From Chaera sp964544355 (GTDB taxonomy: Bacteria; Patescibacteriota; Saccharimonadia; Saccharimonadales; Saccharimonadaceae), in assembly GCA_964544355.1 (NCBI GenBank), contig CAZJAI010000001.1:124001-188000 (forward strand): DNA of 64,000 nucleotides, read 5' to 3'. How positions within the stretch are numbered: the first letter of the stretch is position 1; each line of letters opens with the position of its first letter. The notes beneath the pieces were generated by a model that did not search any database, was not told the origin of the DNA, and saw only the letters and a program-made list of their open reading frames with translations. The translations under genes were made by a program, and so were the position numbers. This document shows positions 50,432-58,106 of this stretch, piece by piece.

Positions 50432-51712
50432 ATGAAGCACACAGTCAGCGAAGTAATACTGAAAAATGGCGTCCGGGGGCTGTTAATAGACGTTCCGGGC
50501 AGCAGCGTCATCAGCAGCCAGATACATTTCAGAGCGGGCAATCGCTACGTCAAAAGCGCCGATATATATGAGACGGCCCACATTATGGAGCATATGGCTT
50601 TCGGGGCTAACGCCAGGTTCGATTCAGCCACCAACTACAGCGCCGAGTTCGAGAAAAACGGCGCCTACCACAACGCCTATACCAGCGATATCGGCATGCT
50701 TTACGTGGCGGACTGCGCTGAAATAGAGTGCGAGCGAATCATTGAGTTGCAAAAAACAGCTATCACCACGCCTAAATTTCTGCCGAACGAGCTGTCGGCT
50801 GAAAGCGGTAACGTGCACGAAGAGCTGACCGGATACCTGTCCAGCAACGGCCGCTTGCTCTGGCAGAGAATAGCCCGGGCGGAAGGCGAGCCGGTTATGC
50901 TGGACGAGGATCGCCTAAAAACCATCAGCCGCATTACTGTCGAGGATATCCGGGAGCATTACAAAAGAACGCACACCCTTGGCAACATGCGTTTCGTGCT
51001 GGCCGGTCCGCTACGAGGCCGGAAAAGGCAAATCATTGACATGCTCGAAAGCTGGCGCTTGCCTGCTGGTGAAAGACTGGATATACCGAAAGACAACTTA
51101 GTCAGCGCTCCGCCGGTGCTGGTAGCGCGCAAGGAAGTGCCTAATTTAATCTTCGGCATAGATATGGTTATTAACGAGCGTCTGAATGACGCCGAGGTTG
51201 ACGCCATGGGCGCCTTGAACCACATATTGACCGGATCGCTGCACTCCAGAATTTTAGGGGCTGCCAGGCAGAAGGGGCTGGTTTATCATATGTGGTCGGA
51301 TATCTCCTCCGACGCTCATACCAGTGGCTGGTCATTCGGCGGCCAGGTTAGCCTGACCAACGCCGAGCAGCTATTTGACATCATCGTGGAACAAATTAAC
51401 CGGGTCCGGGCCGGACAGATTAGCGTCAAGGAGGTGGAAGCAGCCAAGCAATACGCGCTGGGCAAATACCAGATGGCCGGCCAGACCGTTGCCCAAATTG
51501 CCGACTGGTATTCCGGGCGGTTCTTTTTCGACGACTTTATTTACAAGTTCAACTATCGTCCTCGGGCCATCAGGGCCGTTACCGCTGACAAGATGGTGAA
51601 AACCGCTGAAAAGTTTTTCACCGACGGTACTCGGGTGATTGGCGGGCTGGGCAGTCCCGACCAGGCTTTGATGGATAAGTTGTCCGCCAAATGGCAGCAG
51701 GTTTACCATTGA
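50432..51712 (+). CDS. M16-family zinc peptidase
   Basis: The inverted zinc motif HxxEH is HIMEH (50-54), with the third ligand Glu about 76 residues later (Glu130, in VHEEL). One M16 catalytic domain and one inactive-type C-terminal domain (ASYALGKYQ-like region) give 426 residues. Such enzymes degrade oligopeptides or processed signal peptides. No signal peptide, so a cytoplasmic or surface-attached role is open. Its stop is 14 bases before murD, suggesting an operon. Confidence 0.9.
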   Translation: MKHTVSEVILKNGVRGLLIDVPGSSVISSQIHFRAGNRYVKSADIYETAHIMEHMAFGANARFDSATNYSAEFEKNGAYHNAYTSDIGMLYVADCAEIECERIIELQKTAITTPKFLPNELSAESGNVHEELTGYLSSNGRLLWQRIARAEGEPVMLDEDRLKTISRITVEDIREHYKRTHTLGNMRFVLAGPLRGRKRQIIDMLESWRLPAGERLDIPKDNLVSAPPVLVARKEVPNLIFGIDMVINERLNDAEVDAMGALNHILTGSLHSRILGAARQKGLVYHMWSDISSDAHTSGWSFGGQVSLTNAEQLFDIIVEQINRVRAGQISVKEVEAAKQYALGKYQMAGQTVAQIADWYSGRFFFDDFIYKFNYRPRAIRAVTADKMVKTAEKFFTDGTRVIGGLGSPDQALMDKLSAKWQQVYH

Positions 51713-51726
51713 GCGGAGAGACGGCG

Positions 51727-53082
51727 ATGCCGCGCGGTTCAGCTAAAATACCAACTGATGCTAAAAGAATCGCTCTTGTTGGTTTTGGCAGGGAGAACGA
51801 GGCCGCCTATCGCTATTTCAGCCAAAAAAACTGCGAAATTACCATTTTCGACGAATCGAAAACGCCCGGCCTGCCCATACCGGAAGGCGCCAGAGCGTAT
51901 CTTGGCGTGGATCCCCTGCCGCTGCTGAAAAGTCGGCGCTACGATTTGGTGTTGCGCACTCCGCCCGTGCCTCCGGCCAGGCTGAGCGGCCTGCCTGTCT
52001 GGTCGGCCACCAGGGAGTTTTTCGGCAACTGTCCGGCTACGATTATCGGTGTGACCGGCACTAAGGGCAAGGGGACCGTTTCCAGCTTGATTCATAGTAT
52101 CCTGACGGCTGCCGGCCGCTCCAGTTATCTGGTTGGCAATATCGGTAAACCGGCTTTGGATATTCTGAATCATCTTGGTAAAGACGATCTGGTGGTTTAC
52201 GAGTTGAGCAGCTTTCAACTGTGGGATCTGGAGCGCTCGCCCCGCGTCGCCGTAGTTTTAATGATCGAGCCCGACCATCTGGACGTGCATCCGTCGTTTG
52301 ACGATTATTTTCAAGCCAAGGCCAATATTGTTCGCTGGCAGCGTAGCGGGGACACGGTAGTTTATAACCCCCGCAACCAATACAGCCGGCAAATAGCGGG
52401 TTTAAGCGCCGGACTGGCGGTACCTTTTGGGCAAAGCCCCGGCGCCTATGCCGCTGATGGCAGTTTTTGGATTAATGAACAAAAAATTTGTTCATTATCT
52501 CACCTTAAACTACCCGGTCAACACAACGTTTTTAATGCCTGCGCCGCGATAACTGCTACCTGGCAATTCGCCCGCGATCCTGCCGCTATCAGGAAGGGAC
52601 TGGCTTCGTTTAAGGGCCTGGATCATCGCCTGAAACTGGTGGCCGAAGTTGCCGGCGTATCTTATTACGACGACAGCATCGCTACCACACCAGGATCGGC
52701 TATCGCCGCCATTCGGGCCTTCGATAGACCCAAAATATTGATCTTAGGAGGCAGCGATAAAGGGGCCGATATGGGCGATCTGATCAAAGAAATAGCCGAC
52801 AATACTAGTGTTAAAGCGGTGATTGCCATTGGAAATCTGGGGGGACTGATTACTCAAAAGCTGCACGCGGCCGGGTACAGCCGGGTTAACCACCTGGGCG
52901 CTGCTTGCACTATGGACGAGATAGTCGCTCAGGCGGTCGCTTTAGCGCAAGCAGGCGACATAGCTATCCTTAGCCCGGCAGCGGCCAGCTTTGACATGTT
53001 TAAAAGCTATGAAGACAGGGGTGATCAATTTAAATCAGCTTTGCAGAGGATGGCCGCCGGGCGCTCCGGCCAGGTAGTCTAA
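51727..53082 (+). CDS. murD: UDP-N-acetylmuramoylalanine-D-glutamate ligase MurD
   Basis: Adds D-Glu to UDP-MurNAc-L-Ala. The N-terminal Rossmann part (IALVGFGRENEAAY) is followed by the central ATPase domain with GVTGTKGKGT (109-117) and the C-terminal domain with ATTPGSAIAAIRAF and GGSDKGADMGDL. 451 residues. GGAGAG precedes ATG 51727. The 3' end overlaps the convergent murI by 48 bases. MurI makes the D-Glu that MurD uses. Confidence 0.92.
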   Translation: MPRGSAKIPTDAKRIALVGFGRENEAAYRYFSQKNCEITIFDESKTPGLPIPEGARAYLGVDPLPLLKSRRYDLVLRTPPVPPARLSGLPVWSATREFFGNCPATIIGVTGTKGKGTVSSLIHSILTAAGRSSYLVGNIGKPALDILNHLGKDDLVVYELSSFQLWDLERSPRVAVVLMIEPDHLDVHPSFDDYFQAKANIVRWQRSGDTVVYNPRNQYSRQIAGLSAGLAVPFGQSPGAYAADGSFWINEQKICSLSHLKLPGQHNVFNACAAITATWQFARDPAAIRKGLASFKGLDHRLKLVAEVAGVSYYDDSIATTPGSAIAAIRAFDRPKILILGGSDKGADMGDLIKEIADNTSVKAVIAIGNLGGLITQKLHAAGYSRVNHLGAACTMDEIVAQAVALAQAGDIAILSPAAASFDMFKSYEDRGDQFKSALQRMAAGRSGQVV

Positions 53083-53700
53083 CCTGGCATTAACCGCGTG
53101 GATTGGCTCCAGGATCCTCGCCCGGCTGCCGGCTTGGCGCCTGAGACAGCTGGTCAGTTTAATGAAATGGGTGCAGGCCAGCACCAGCTGATCAGCCTGG
53201 CGGCTGATCAGCTTTTCGGTTAAATCGCGGGCCTCGTTTGGATTAAAACTATCGTTTTCCAGCCGCTCGGCCCAATCGGCGCAATCCGGCTCCAGAACCC
53301 AGCAATCGGCGGCCCAGCGCCGTTTAAGTATCTGATAGCGCTGGCTTCGCAGCGTGGCGGGGGTGGCCAGTACGGCAATCACCCGGCTGCGCGTAGCCGC
53401 TGCCGCCGGCTTGATCATCGGTTCAAATCCGACAAAGACTTCATCGGAGTAACGGCGCCGCAAGTAATCTATAGATGTCGCGGTAGCGCTGTTGCAGGCC
53501 AGCACGATGACGTTGGAGTGTCCGAAATAGGGCAGCAGGGCTGTCTCGCAAAGCCGGGTAATGGTCTTTGGCGGTTTGTTGCCGTAGGGAAGATTAGTTT
53601 GGTCGAGGACGGTGATTATCTCGTCCTTGGGGTGAAGCCTGGCTAGGCGTCTGGCAACTATCTCGCCGCCCAGCCCGCTGTCAAAAACTATCAGTCGCAT
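53035..53700 (-). CDS. murI: Glutamate racemase MurI
   Basis: Makes D-glutamate for the wall. Asp7 and Ser8 (FDSGLGG), the first catalytic cysteine Cys69 (LACNSAT) and second catalytic Cys176 (LACTHF) are all visible. 221 residues, short because the C-terminal ends inside the murD 3' region. The start ATG 53700 lies seven bases after a TATAAT shared with prfB, so the transcript is leaderless. Converges with murD. Confidence 0.92.
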   Translation of the reverse strand: MRLIVFDSGLGGEIVARRLARLHPKDEIITVLDQTNLPYGNKPPKTITRLCETALLPYFGHSNVIVLACNSATATSIDYLRRRYSDEVFVGFEPMIKPAAAATRSRVIAVLATPATLRSQRYQILKRRWAADCWVLEPDCADWAERLENDSFNPNEARDLTEKLISRQADQLVLACTHFIKLTSCLRRQAGSRARILEPIHAVNARLDYLAGAPGGHPLQS

Positions 53701-53707
53701 AGGCCTG

Positions 53708-53715
53708 ATTATAAT
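53708..53715. promoter_or_regulatory. Palindromic bidirectional -10 (murI / prfB)
   Basis: ATTATAAT is its own reverse complement. It supplies TATAAT for prfB on the plus strand (53710-53715, eleven bases before ATG 53727) and for murI on the minus strand (53713-53708, seven bases before ATG 53700). A second box TAGAAT (53715-53720) lies six bases before the prfB ATG. The whole gap between the two starts is 26 bases. Confidence 0.6.
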
Positions 53716-53726
53716 AGAATGATTCT

Positions 53727-54833
53727 ATGGACGAGTTGATCAAACGCCTGGAGGCGCTGAGCGCCGCGGCCGCCAAGGCCGCGCTGCGGGCAAGCATTGC
53801 TCAAAAACAGGCGGAATTGGGTGAAATAGAGCGCAGCTTAGCCGATCCGGCCGTCTGGCAGAATCCCGCCGCGGCCGCCGCGCTAACCAAGCGTCAGTCC
53901 AGATTGCAGGATGCTTGCCGGGACTGGCAACGACTTGACGCCGACATTAAAGAACTACGACAACTGATCAGCCTGAACGACCGATCTCTTGCGGATGAGC
54001 TGAACGGACAACTGGAGGGGCTTGAAGCGGGGCTGGCCGCGCTGCAAAAACAGTCGCGGTTTCGCGGCCGCTTCGATGACCATGACGCTATTTTACGCTT
54101 AAGCGCCGGTGCTGGCGGCACCGACGCCCAGGACTGGACCGGCATGCTGGCGAGGATGTACTTGCGCTGGGCGCAGGGCGCTGGTATGCAAACCGAAATT
54201 TTGGAGCAGACCGCAGGCGACGAGGCTGGCCTGAAAAGCGCCGCCATCAGTGTTTCGGGCTCCTACGCCTACGGCAAACTGCGCTGCGAGCACGGCGTGC
54301 ACCGGCTGGTGCGCCTCAGCCCGTTTAACGCCGACCATCTGCGTCAGACCAGTTTCGCCCTGGTGGAGGTGCTGCCCCAGATAGATGCGCCAGAGGAGGT
54401 AACGATTGACGAAAAAGATTTGAAAGTGGACGTTTACCGTGCCGGCGGTCGCGGCGGCCAGAGCGTGAATACCACCGATTCGGCGGTGCGCCTGACCCAT
54501 CTGCCGACCGGCCTGAGCGTGGCCATTCAAAACGAGCGTTCCCAACTGCAAAACAAAGAAACCGCCCTGAAGCTTTTAAGATCAAAACTGGCTCAACTGC
54601 AGTTGGAGCAGCATCAACAGGATCTTAATAAATTGAAAGGACCGGTTAAGGACGCTGCCTGGGGCAACCAAATCCGCAACTACGTTCTGCATCCTTATAC
54701 GCTGGTCAAAGACACCAGGACCAAATACCAAGAAAACGACGCCAAAGCGGTGCTTGACGGTCGGCTGGACGGCTTTTTGGAGGCTTGTCAGGAGGAGTTG
54801 ACCCCCAATACTTCAAGTGTCCCCGCGCCTTAA
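53727..54833 (+). CDS. prfB: Peptide chain release factor 2
   Basis: Terminates at UGA and UAA. The tripeptide anticodon is SPF (198-200), and GGQ lies at 243-245 in GGRGGQSVNTTDSA. 368 residues read in one frame. The programmed +1 frameshift that controls RF2 in E. coli and many bacteria is absent here, with no early in-frame TGA. Expression is presumably set by the bidirectional promoter. Confidence 0.96.
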   Translation: MDELIKRLEALSAAAAKAALRASIAQKQAELGEIERSLADPAVWQNPAAAAALTKRQSRLQDACRDWQRLDADIKELRQLISLNDRSLADELNGQLEGLEAGLAALQKQSRFRGRFDDHDAILRLSAGAGGTDAQDWTGMLARMYLRWAQGAGMQTEILEQTAGDEAGLKSAAISVSGSYAYGKLRCEHGVHRLVRLSPFNADHLRQTSFALVEVLPQIDAPEEVTIDEKDLKVDVYRAGGRGGQSVNTTDSAVRLTHLPTGLSVAIQNERSQLQNKETALKLLRSKLAQLQLEQHQQDLNKLKGPVKDAAWGNQIRNYVLHPYTLVKDTRTKYQENDAKAVLDGRLDGFLEACQEELTPNTSSVPAP

Positions 54834-54862
54834 CTGCCGAGAGCGGTAGCCGACGAGCTTAT

Positions 54863-54870
54863 GCTAAAAT
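54863..54870 (+). promoter_or_regulatory. -10 box of ftsE (leaderless GTG start)
   Basis: TGC plus TAAAAT (54865-54870), seven bases before GTG 54878. Confidence 0.5.
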
Positions 54871-54877
54871 ATATCAG

Positions 54878-55561
54878 GTGATTTTACTAGACAGAGTAAC
54901 CAAGGTTTACGGCAAAGACGCCAAGCCGGCTCTTAACCGGATTAGTTTGCATATCGAGCCCAATGAGTTTGTTATTCTAGTGGGTACCAGCGGCGCCGGT
55001 AAGTCGACCCTCTTAAAACTGCTGACCTGCGAGGAGCGTCCCACCAGCGGCAAAATAGTGGTTGGTGGTATCGATTACGATACGTTAAAGGATAGGCACA
55101 TACCGCTTTTGAGGCGAAAAATCGGCGTGGTATTTCAGGATTTTAAACTGCTGCCTCAGCGGACGGTGTTCGAGAACATTGCCTTTGCCCTGGAAATTTC
55201 CGGTATGACCAACCGAGAGCTGAAAAACACTGTTCCCAAGGTAATCGAGCTGGTTGGTCTGGCGGGCAAGGAGAAGCAGTTTCCTCATCAGCTTTCGGGC
55301 GGCGAGGCCCAGCGCGTAGCTATCGCCAGGGCGGTGGTCCGGCAGCCGAAAATCCTGATAGCCGACGAACCTACTGGCAACCTGGACCCTCGCCACAGCT
55401 GGGATATCGTCAGGCTGCTGGAGAAAATCAACCGCTACGGCACGACCGTGCTTTTAACTACGCACAACGTTGATATCGTTAACCGGCTGAAGCGCCGGGT
55501 GATTACCATCGACCACGGCAAAATAGTTTCCGATCAGGCGCAGGGGAGTTACCGGCAATGA
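54878..55561 (+). CDS. ftsE: Cell division ATP-binding protein FtsE
   Basis: ABC ATPase that with FtsX activates wall hydrolases at the septum. Walker A GTSGAGKST (36-44), Q-loop VFQDFKLLP, signature LSGGEAQRVAIARA, Walker B ILIADEPTGNLDP and the H-loop TTHN are all there. 227 residues when started at GTG 54878. A longer frame from 54785 lies inside the prfB 3' end and adds non-homologous residues. It overlaps ftsX by four bases. Confidence 0.95.
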   Translation: MILLDRVTKVYGKDAKPALNRISLHIEPNEFVILVGTSGAGKSTLLKLLTCEERPTSGKIVVGGIDYDTLKDRHIPLLRRKIGVVFQDFKLLPQRTVFENIAFALEISGMTNRELKNTVPKVIELVGLAGKEKQFPHQLSGGEAQRVAIARAVVRQPKILIADEPTGNLDPRHSWDIVRLLEKINRYGTTVLLTTHNVDIVNRLKRRVITIDHGKIVSDQAQGSYRQ

Positions 55562-56550
55562 CCAAACAATCCAGCGGTGGCGGCAATGCGGCCAGCGCCC
55601 TGTATCAACGAAGAAAACTGAGCCGCCGCTGGGTATCCTTTTTAAGAATCTGCCGCTACGGCTTGAATAATTTCACCCGGAACAGCTGGCTGAGCACCGC
55701 CGCCGTAGCAGTGATGACCATTACTTTGCTGATTGTTTTTGCTTCCATGGTGGCTAAAAACATCTTCAGCGACACCATTGGCGCGCTGCGCGAAAAGGTG
55801 GACATCTCCATTTTCTTGAAAGACTCGGTCACACCGGAGCAGCGCGACAAGCTGATCGGCGAACTGCGGCAGCAGCCGGTGGTTAAGGACGTCCGCTACA
55901 TCAGTAAAGACGAGGCGCGCAATATCTTTGCCCAGCAAAACAAGCAGGATCTGGAGAAATTGACGGCGCTGAGCGTGCTGAGCGGCAACCCTTTTCCGGC
56001 CAGCCTGCGCATCAAGGTCACCGATCCCGGCAAGCTGAACCAGTTGGACGGGCTGCTTGGCAGTCCGGATTTCAAAAACGCCCAAGATCCCCGGCGCCAG
56101 CCCTCGACGTCCGGCACTACCCGTGAGGCGATAGACCGAATCGGCCGGGTGGCGGCGTTCACGGAACGAGCCGGGATCGTTTTGGGGGTGATAGCCGTTG
56201 TCATTTCCATGCTGATCATCTTCAATACCATCCGGATGGCCATCTTTAACCGCCGCGACGAGATCCAGATGATGCGACTGATCGGCGCCGACAAAAGTTT
56301 CATACGGGGCCCGTTTATAGTCGAGGCCTCGCTTTACGGAGTGTTGGCGGCGCTGCTGGCCGCCGCCCTGACGTACCCGGTCATGCTGTTGAGAGCTGGC
56401 AGCCTGGCTCAGTACGACATCATTACCGGCCCCACCATTAACTTCTTAAAAACTTATCCGCTACTGGTTGTGCTGGCTCTAATAGCGGTTGGCGCGACAA
56501 TCGGCGTGGTCTCATCGCTGCTGGCTATCCGCCGGCACCTGAAGATTTAA
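55558..56550 (+). CDS. ftsX: Cell division protein FtsX
   Basis: ABC-type permease partner of FtsE. Four transmembrane helices (about 43-66, 200-224, 255-280, 300-322) and a large extracellular loop after the first (about 70-195). The C-terminal half carries FtsX/MacB signatures (NTIRMAIFNRRDEIQMMRLIGA). 330 residues with an extra loop segment (DPRRQPSTSGTT). It probably transmits signals to coiled-coil hydrolases. The next envelope gene, the M23 protein with coiled coil, is a natural candidate partner. Confidence 0.94.
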   Translation: MTKQSSGGGNAASALYQRRKLSRRWVSFLRICRYGLNNFTRNSWLSTAAVAVMTITLLIVFASMVAKNIFSDTIGALREKVDISIFLKDSVTPEQRDKLIGELRQQPVVKDVRYISKDEARNIFAQQNKQDLEKLTALSVLSGNPFPASLRIKVTDPGKLNQLDGLLGSPDFKNAQDPRRQPSTSGTTREAIDRIGRVAAFTERAGIVLGVIAVVISMLIIFNTIRMAIFNRRDEIQMMRLIGADKSFIRGPFIVEASLYGVLAALLAAALTYPVMLLRAGSLAQYDIITGPTINFLKTYPLLVVLALIAVGATIGVVSSLLAIRRHLKI

Positions 56551-56555
56551 AAACC

Positions 56556-56601
56556 AGCCCCTAGAGGCTGTTGTTAATACTACTAACAGGGGTAGCTTTT
56601 T
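56556..56601 (+). terminator. Terminator of ftsE-ftsX
   Basis: AGCCCCT (56556-56562) pairs with AGGGG-TA-GCT (56588-56597) and is followed by T4-T5. Its end touches the -35 of the next promoter. Confidence 0.5.
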
Positions 56602-56628
56602 GACCCCCGAACATTAGCTTGATAAAAT
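56600..56628 (+). promoter_or_regulatory. Promoter with no long gene behind it
   Basis: TTGACC (56600-56605), 17-base spacer, TAAAAT (56623-56628). Start of transcription near 56635. The next gene has its own promoter at 56796. Confidence 0.55.
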
Positions 56629-56634
56629 ACTGAC

Positions 56635-56730
56635 TGGCGCGGCGAAACTTCCGTTAATGGCAAGTCTAAAAAGACGCGCCGTATCAGCCTTGAACGTAAA
56701 ATAAAATCATTTTCACGGATTTTTAGTTCG
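56635..56730 (+). ncRNA. Candidate small structured RNA (~95 nt)
   Basis: Directly after the promoter the sequence can fold: GGCGCG (56636-56641) with CGCGCC (56675-56680) encloses ACTTCC/GG-c-AAGT (56647-56652, 56659-56665) and a GTTAAT loop. A second hairpin, CGTAAAAT (56695-56702) with ATTTT-c-ACG (56709-56717), is followed by ATTTTT, a terminator-like end. It matches no RNA family I know (not SRP, 6S or tmRNA). A 15-codon frame (56658-56705) lies inside it, so a leader peptide is an alternative. Confidence 0.4.
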
Positions 56731-56795
56731 AATATCACTTAACCGGGTTTGAGGCAGGAGACCAGATTTTCAGCCGGCGGCCAGTAATCGGCAGC

Positions 56796-56824
56796 TTGAC
56801 GCTAATGCTTATGCGTGCTAAATT
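56796..56824 (+). promoter_or_regulatory. Predicted promoter of the M23 protein gene
   Basis: TTGACG (56796-56801), 17-base spacer, TAAATT (56819-56824) with a TGC in front. The leader is about ten bases without SD, and it excludes the in-frame TTG at 56796 as a start. Confidence 0.6.
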
Positions 56825-56840
56825 GTTATCAGTTTTCGCT

Positions 56841-57980
56841 ATGAAATGGTCCACCATAACACCATTTTCAAAAACCGTCCGTTTATTCGCTTTAATTGCG
56901 ATAGCTTTGGTGGCGGCCATTGCTGTACCGTCAGCCACTTACGCTAATCACTTTGAAACTCAAATCAACGCGCTGCAGGCGCAGATTGACAGCTACAAGA
57001 CCGAGGCCCGTCGCTTAAGCGACCAGGTGGCTACCTTGCAGTCGGCCATTGCCGCCATCAACGCTGAAAAGGCCGCCCTGCAGGCCCAAATAGACGTCAA
57101 TCAGCTCAAGTACGAACAGCTGCAGGGGCAGATAGCCAGCACCCAGGCCAAAATTAACGGGCAGCAGGAGTTTCTGGGACAAAACCTGGCCGATCTTTAC
57201 GTACAATCTTCGGTCAGTCCGCTGGAAATGCTTGCCAGCAGCAACAGCTTGGGCGATTTTATAGACAAACAGCAATATCGTTCAGTAATTAGCGAGAACA
57301 TCAAAACATCCATAGATCAGGTCAAGCAGCTGAAAAGCCAACTGGAACAGCAAAAAGCTGATGTGGAAAAAATCCTGGCTAACCAGAAAGTCCAACGTAA
57401 TCAATTGGCCGAAAAAGAGGCCGAACAGGCCAGGCTGCTATCTGTCACCCGAGGCCAGGAAGCCTCCTACCAAGACATGGTTAACCGGCTCAAGACACAA
57501 AAAGCCGCCGCCGAAACGGCCCTGGCCCGTTCGCTAAGCAGCGGCAGTTACAAAGTTTCCCCGGTGGGACCAGTCAGGGCTGGGGATGTCGTTGGCTCGG
57601 TCGGTAGTTCCGGACTTTCTACCGGGCCGCATCTGCATCTTGAAGTACGAGTAGGGGGCCGCGTTACTGACCCGGCGCCGTACATCAAGTCCGATCCGAT
57701 CAATATGCCCCCCGGATATATCAGCCAGACATACGGCAATCCCGACAGACTGTATATTAGCGGCTATCATCCCGGCACCGACTATGCGACAAGCAGCGGT
57801 TCTCCTATATTCGCGATTGACGACGGCTATCTTTACCGGGGCTGTTCCGATCAAATGCTGGGAACGACCAACAACGCCTACGGTTATGTGGCGATTGTCG
57901 AGCACGCCAACGGCACAAAGAGCGTTTACGCCCATATGAGCGGTGGCCCGTCTCAATGTAGCTACAATACGTATTATTAA
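56841..57980 (+). CDS. Coiled-coil M23-like murein hydrolase with permuted domain order
   Basis: 379 residues: a signal peptide (about 1-35, VPSATYA cleavage region), long coiled coil (about 38-235) like EnvC/CwlO-type activators or hydrolases, then an M23-like part. The order is unusual. GSSGLSTGPHLHLEV (HLH at 264-266) comes first, then YISQTYGNP, YHPGTDYA (His310, Asp314) and YAHMSGG (His365), and the protein stops soon after. In canonical M23 enzymes HxxxD precedes H and HxH. All four catalytic or zinc residues are present, so a circularly permuted but active enzyme is plausible. Neighbour of ftsEX. Confidence 0.8.
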   Translation: MKWSTITPFSKTVRLFALIAIALVAAIAVPSATYANHFETQINALQAQIDSYKTEARRLSDQVATLQSAIAAINAEKAALQAQIDVNQLKYEQLQGQIASTQAKINGQQEFLGQNLADLYVQSSVSPLEMLASSNSLGDFIDKQQYRSVISENIKTSIDQVKQLKSQLEQQKADVEKILANQKVQRNQLAEKEAEQARLLSVTRGQEASYQDMVNRLKTQKAAAETALARSLSSGSYKVSPVGPVRAGDVVGSVGSSGLSTGPHLHLEVRVGGRVTDPAPYIKSDPINMPPGYISQTYGNPDRLYISGYHPGTDYATSSGSPIFAIDDGYLYRGCSDQMLGTTNNAYGYVAIVEHANGTKSVYAHMSGGPSQCSYNTYY

Positions 57981-58032
57981 AACCATACAAGACGGTACTT
58001 GTCACGGTGGCAGGGGTATTGCTGATTTTTAG

Positions 58033-58064
58033 AGCGTGATGCTCGAGCAACATGCTAGTATAAG
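58033..58064. promoter_or_regulatory. Inverted repeat and -10 box before ctpA
   Basis: A near-perfect inverted repeat (58033-58056, centred on TGCTCGAGCA, 20 of 24 positions matching) lies just before TATAAG (58059-58064), so it would cover the -35 region. This is a possible operator. The TTG start of ctpA is about 43 bases downstream. Confidence 0.4.
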
Positions 58065-58106
58065 TAGTAGCGTTTTAACAGTAATAATATCCTTGGAGGA
58101 ATTGAT

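Noticed and set aside
56658..56705. 15-codon frame inside the candidate small RNA
   Set aside because: It has no SD and overlaps the predicted stem. Kept only as an alternative reading, not as a gene.
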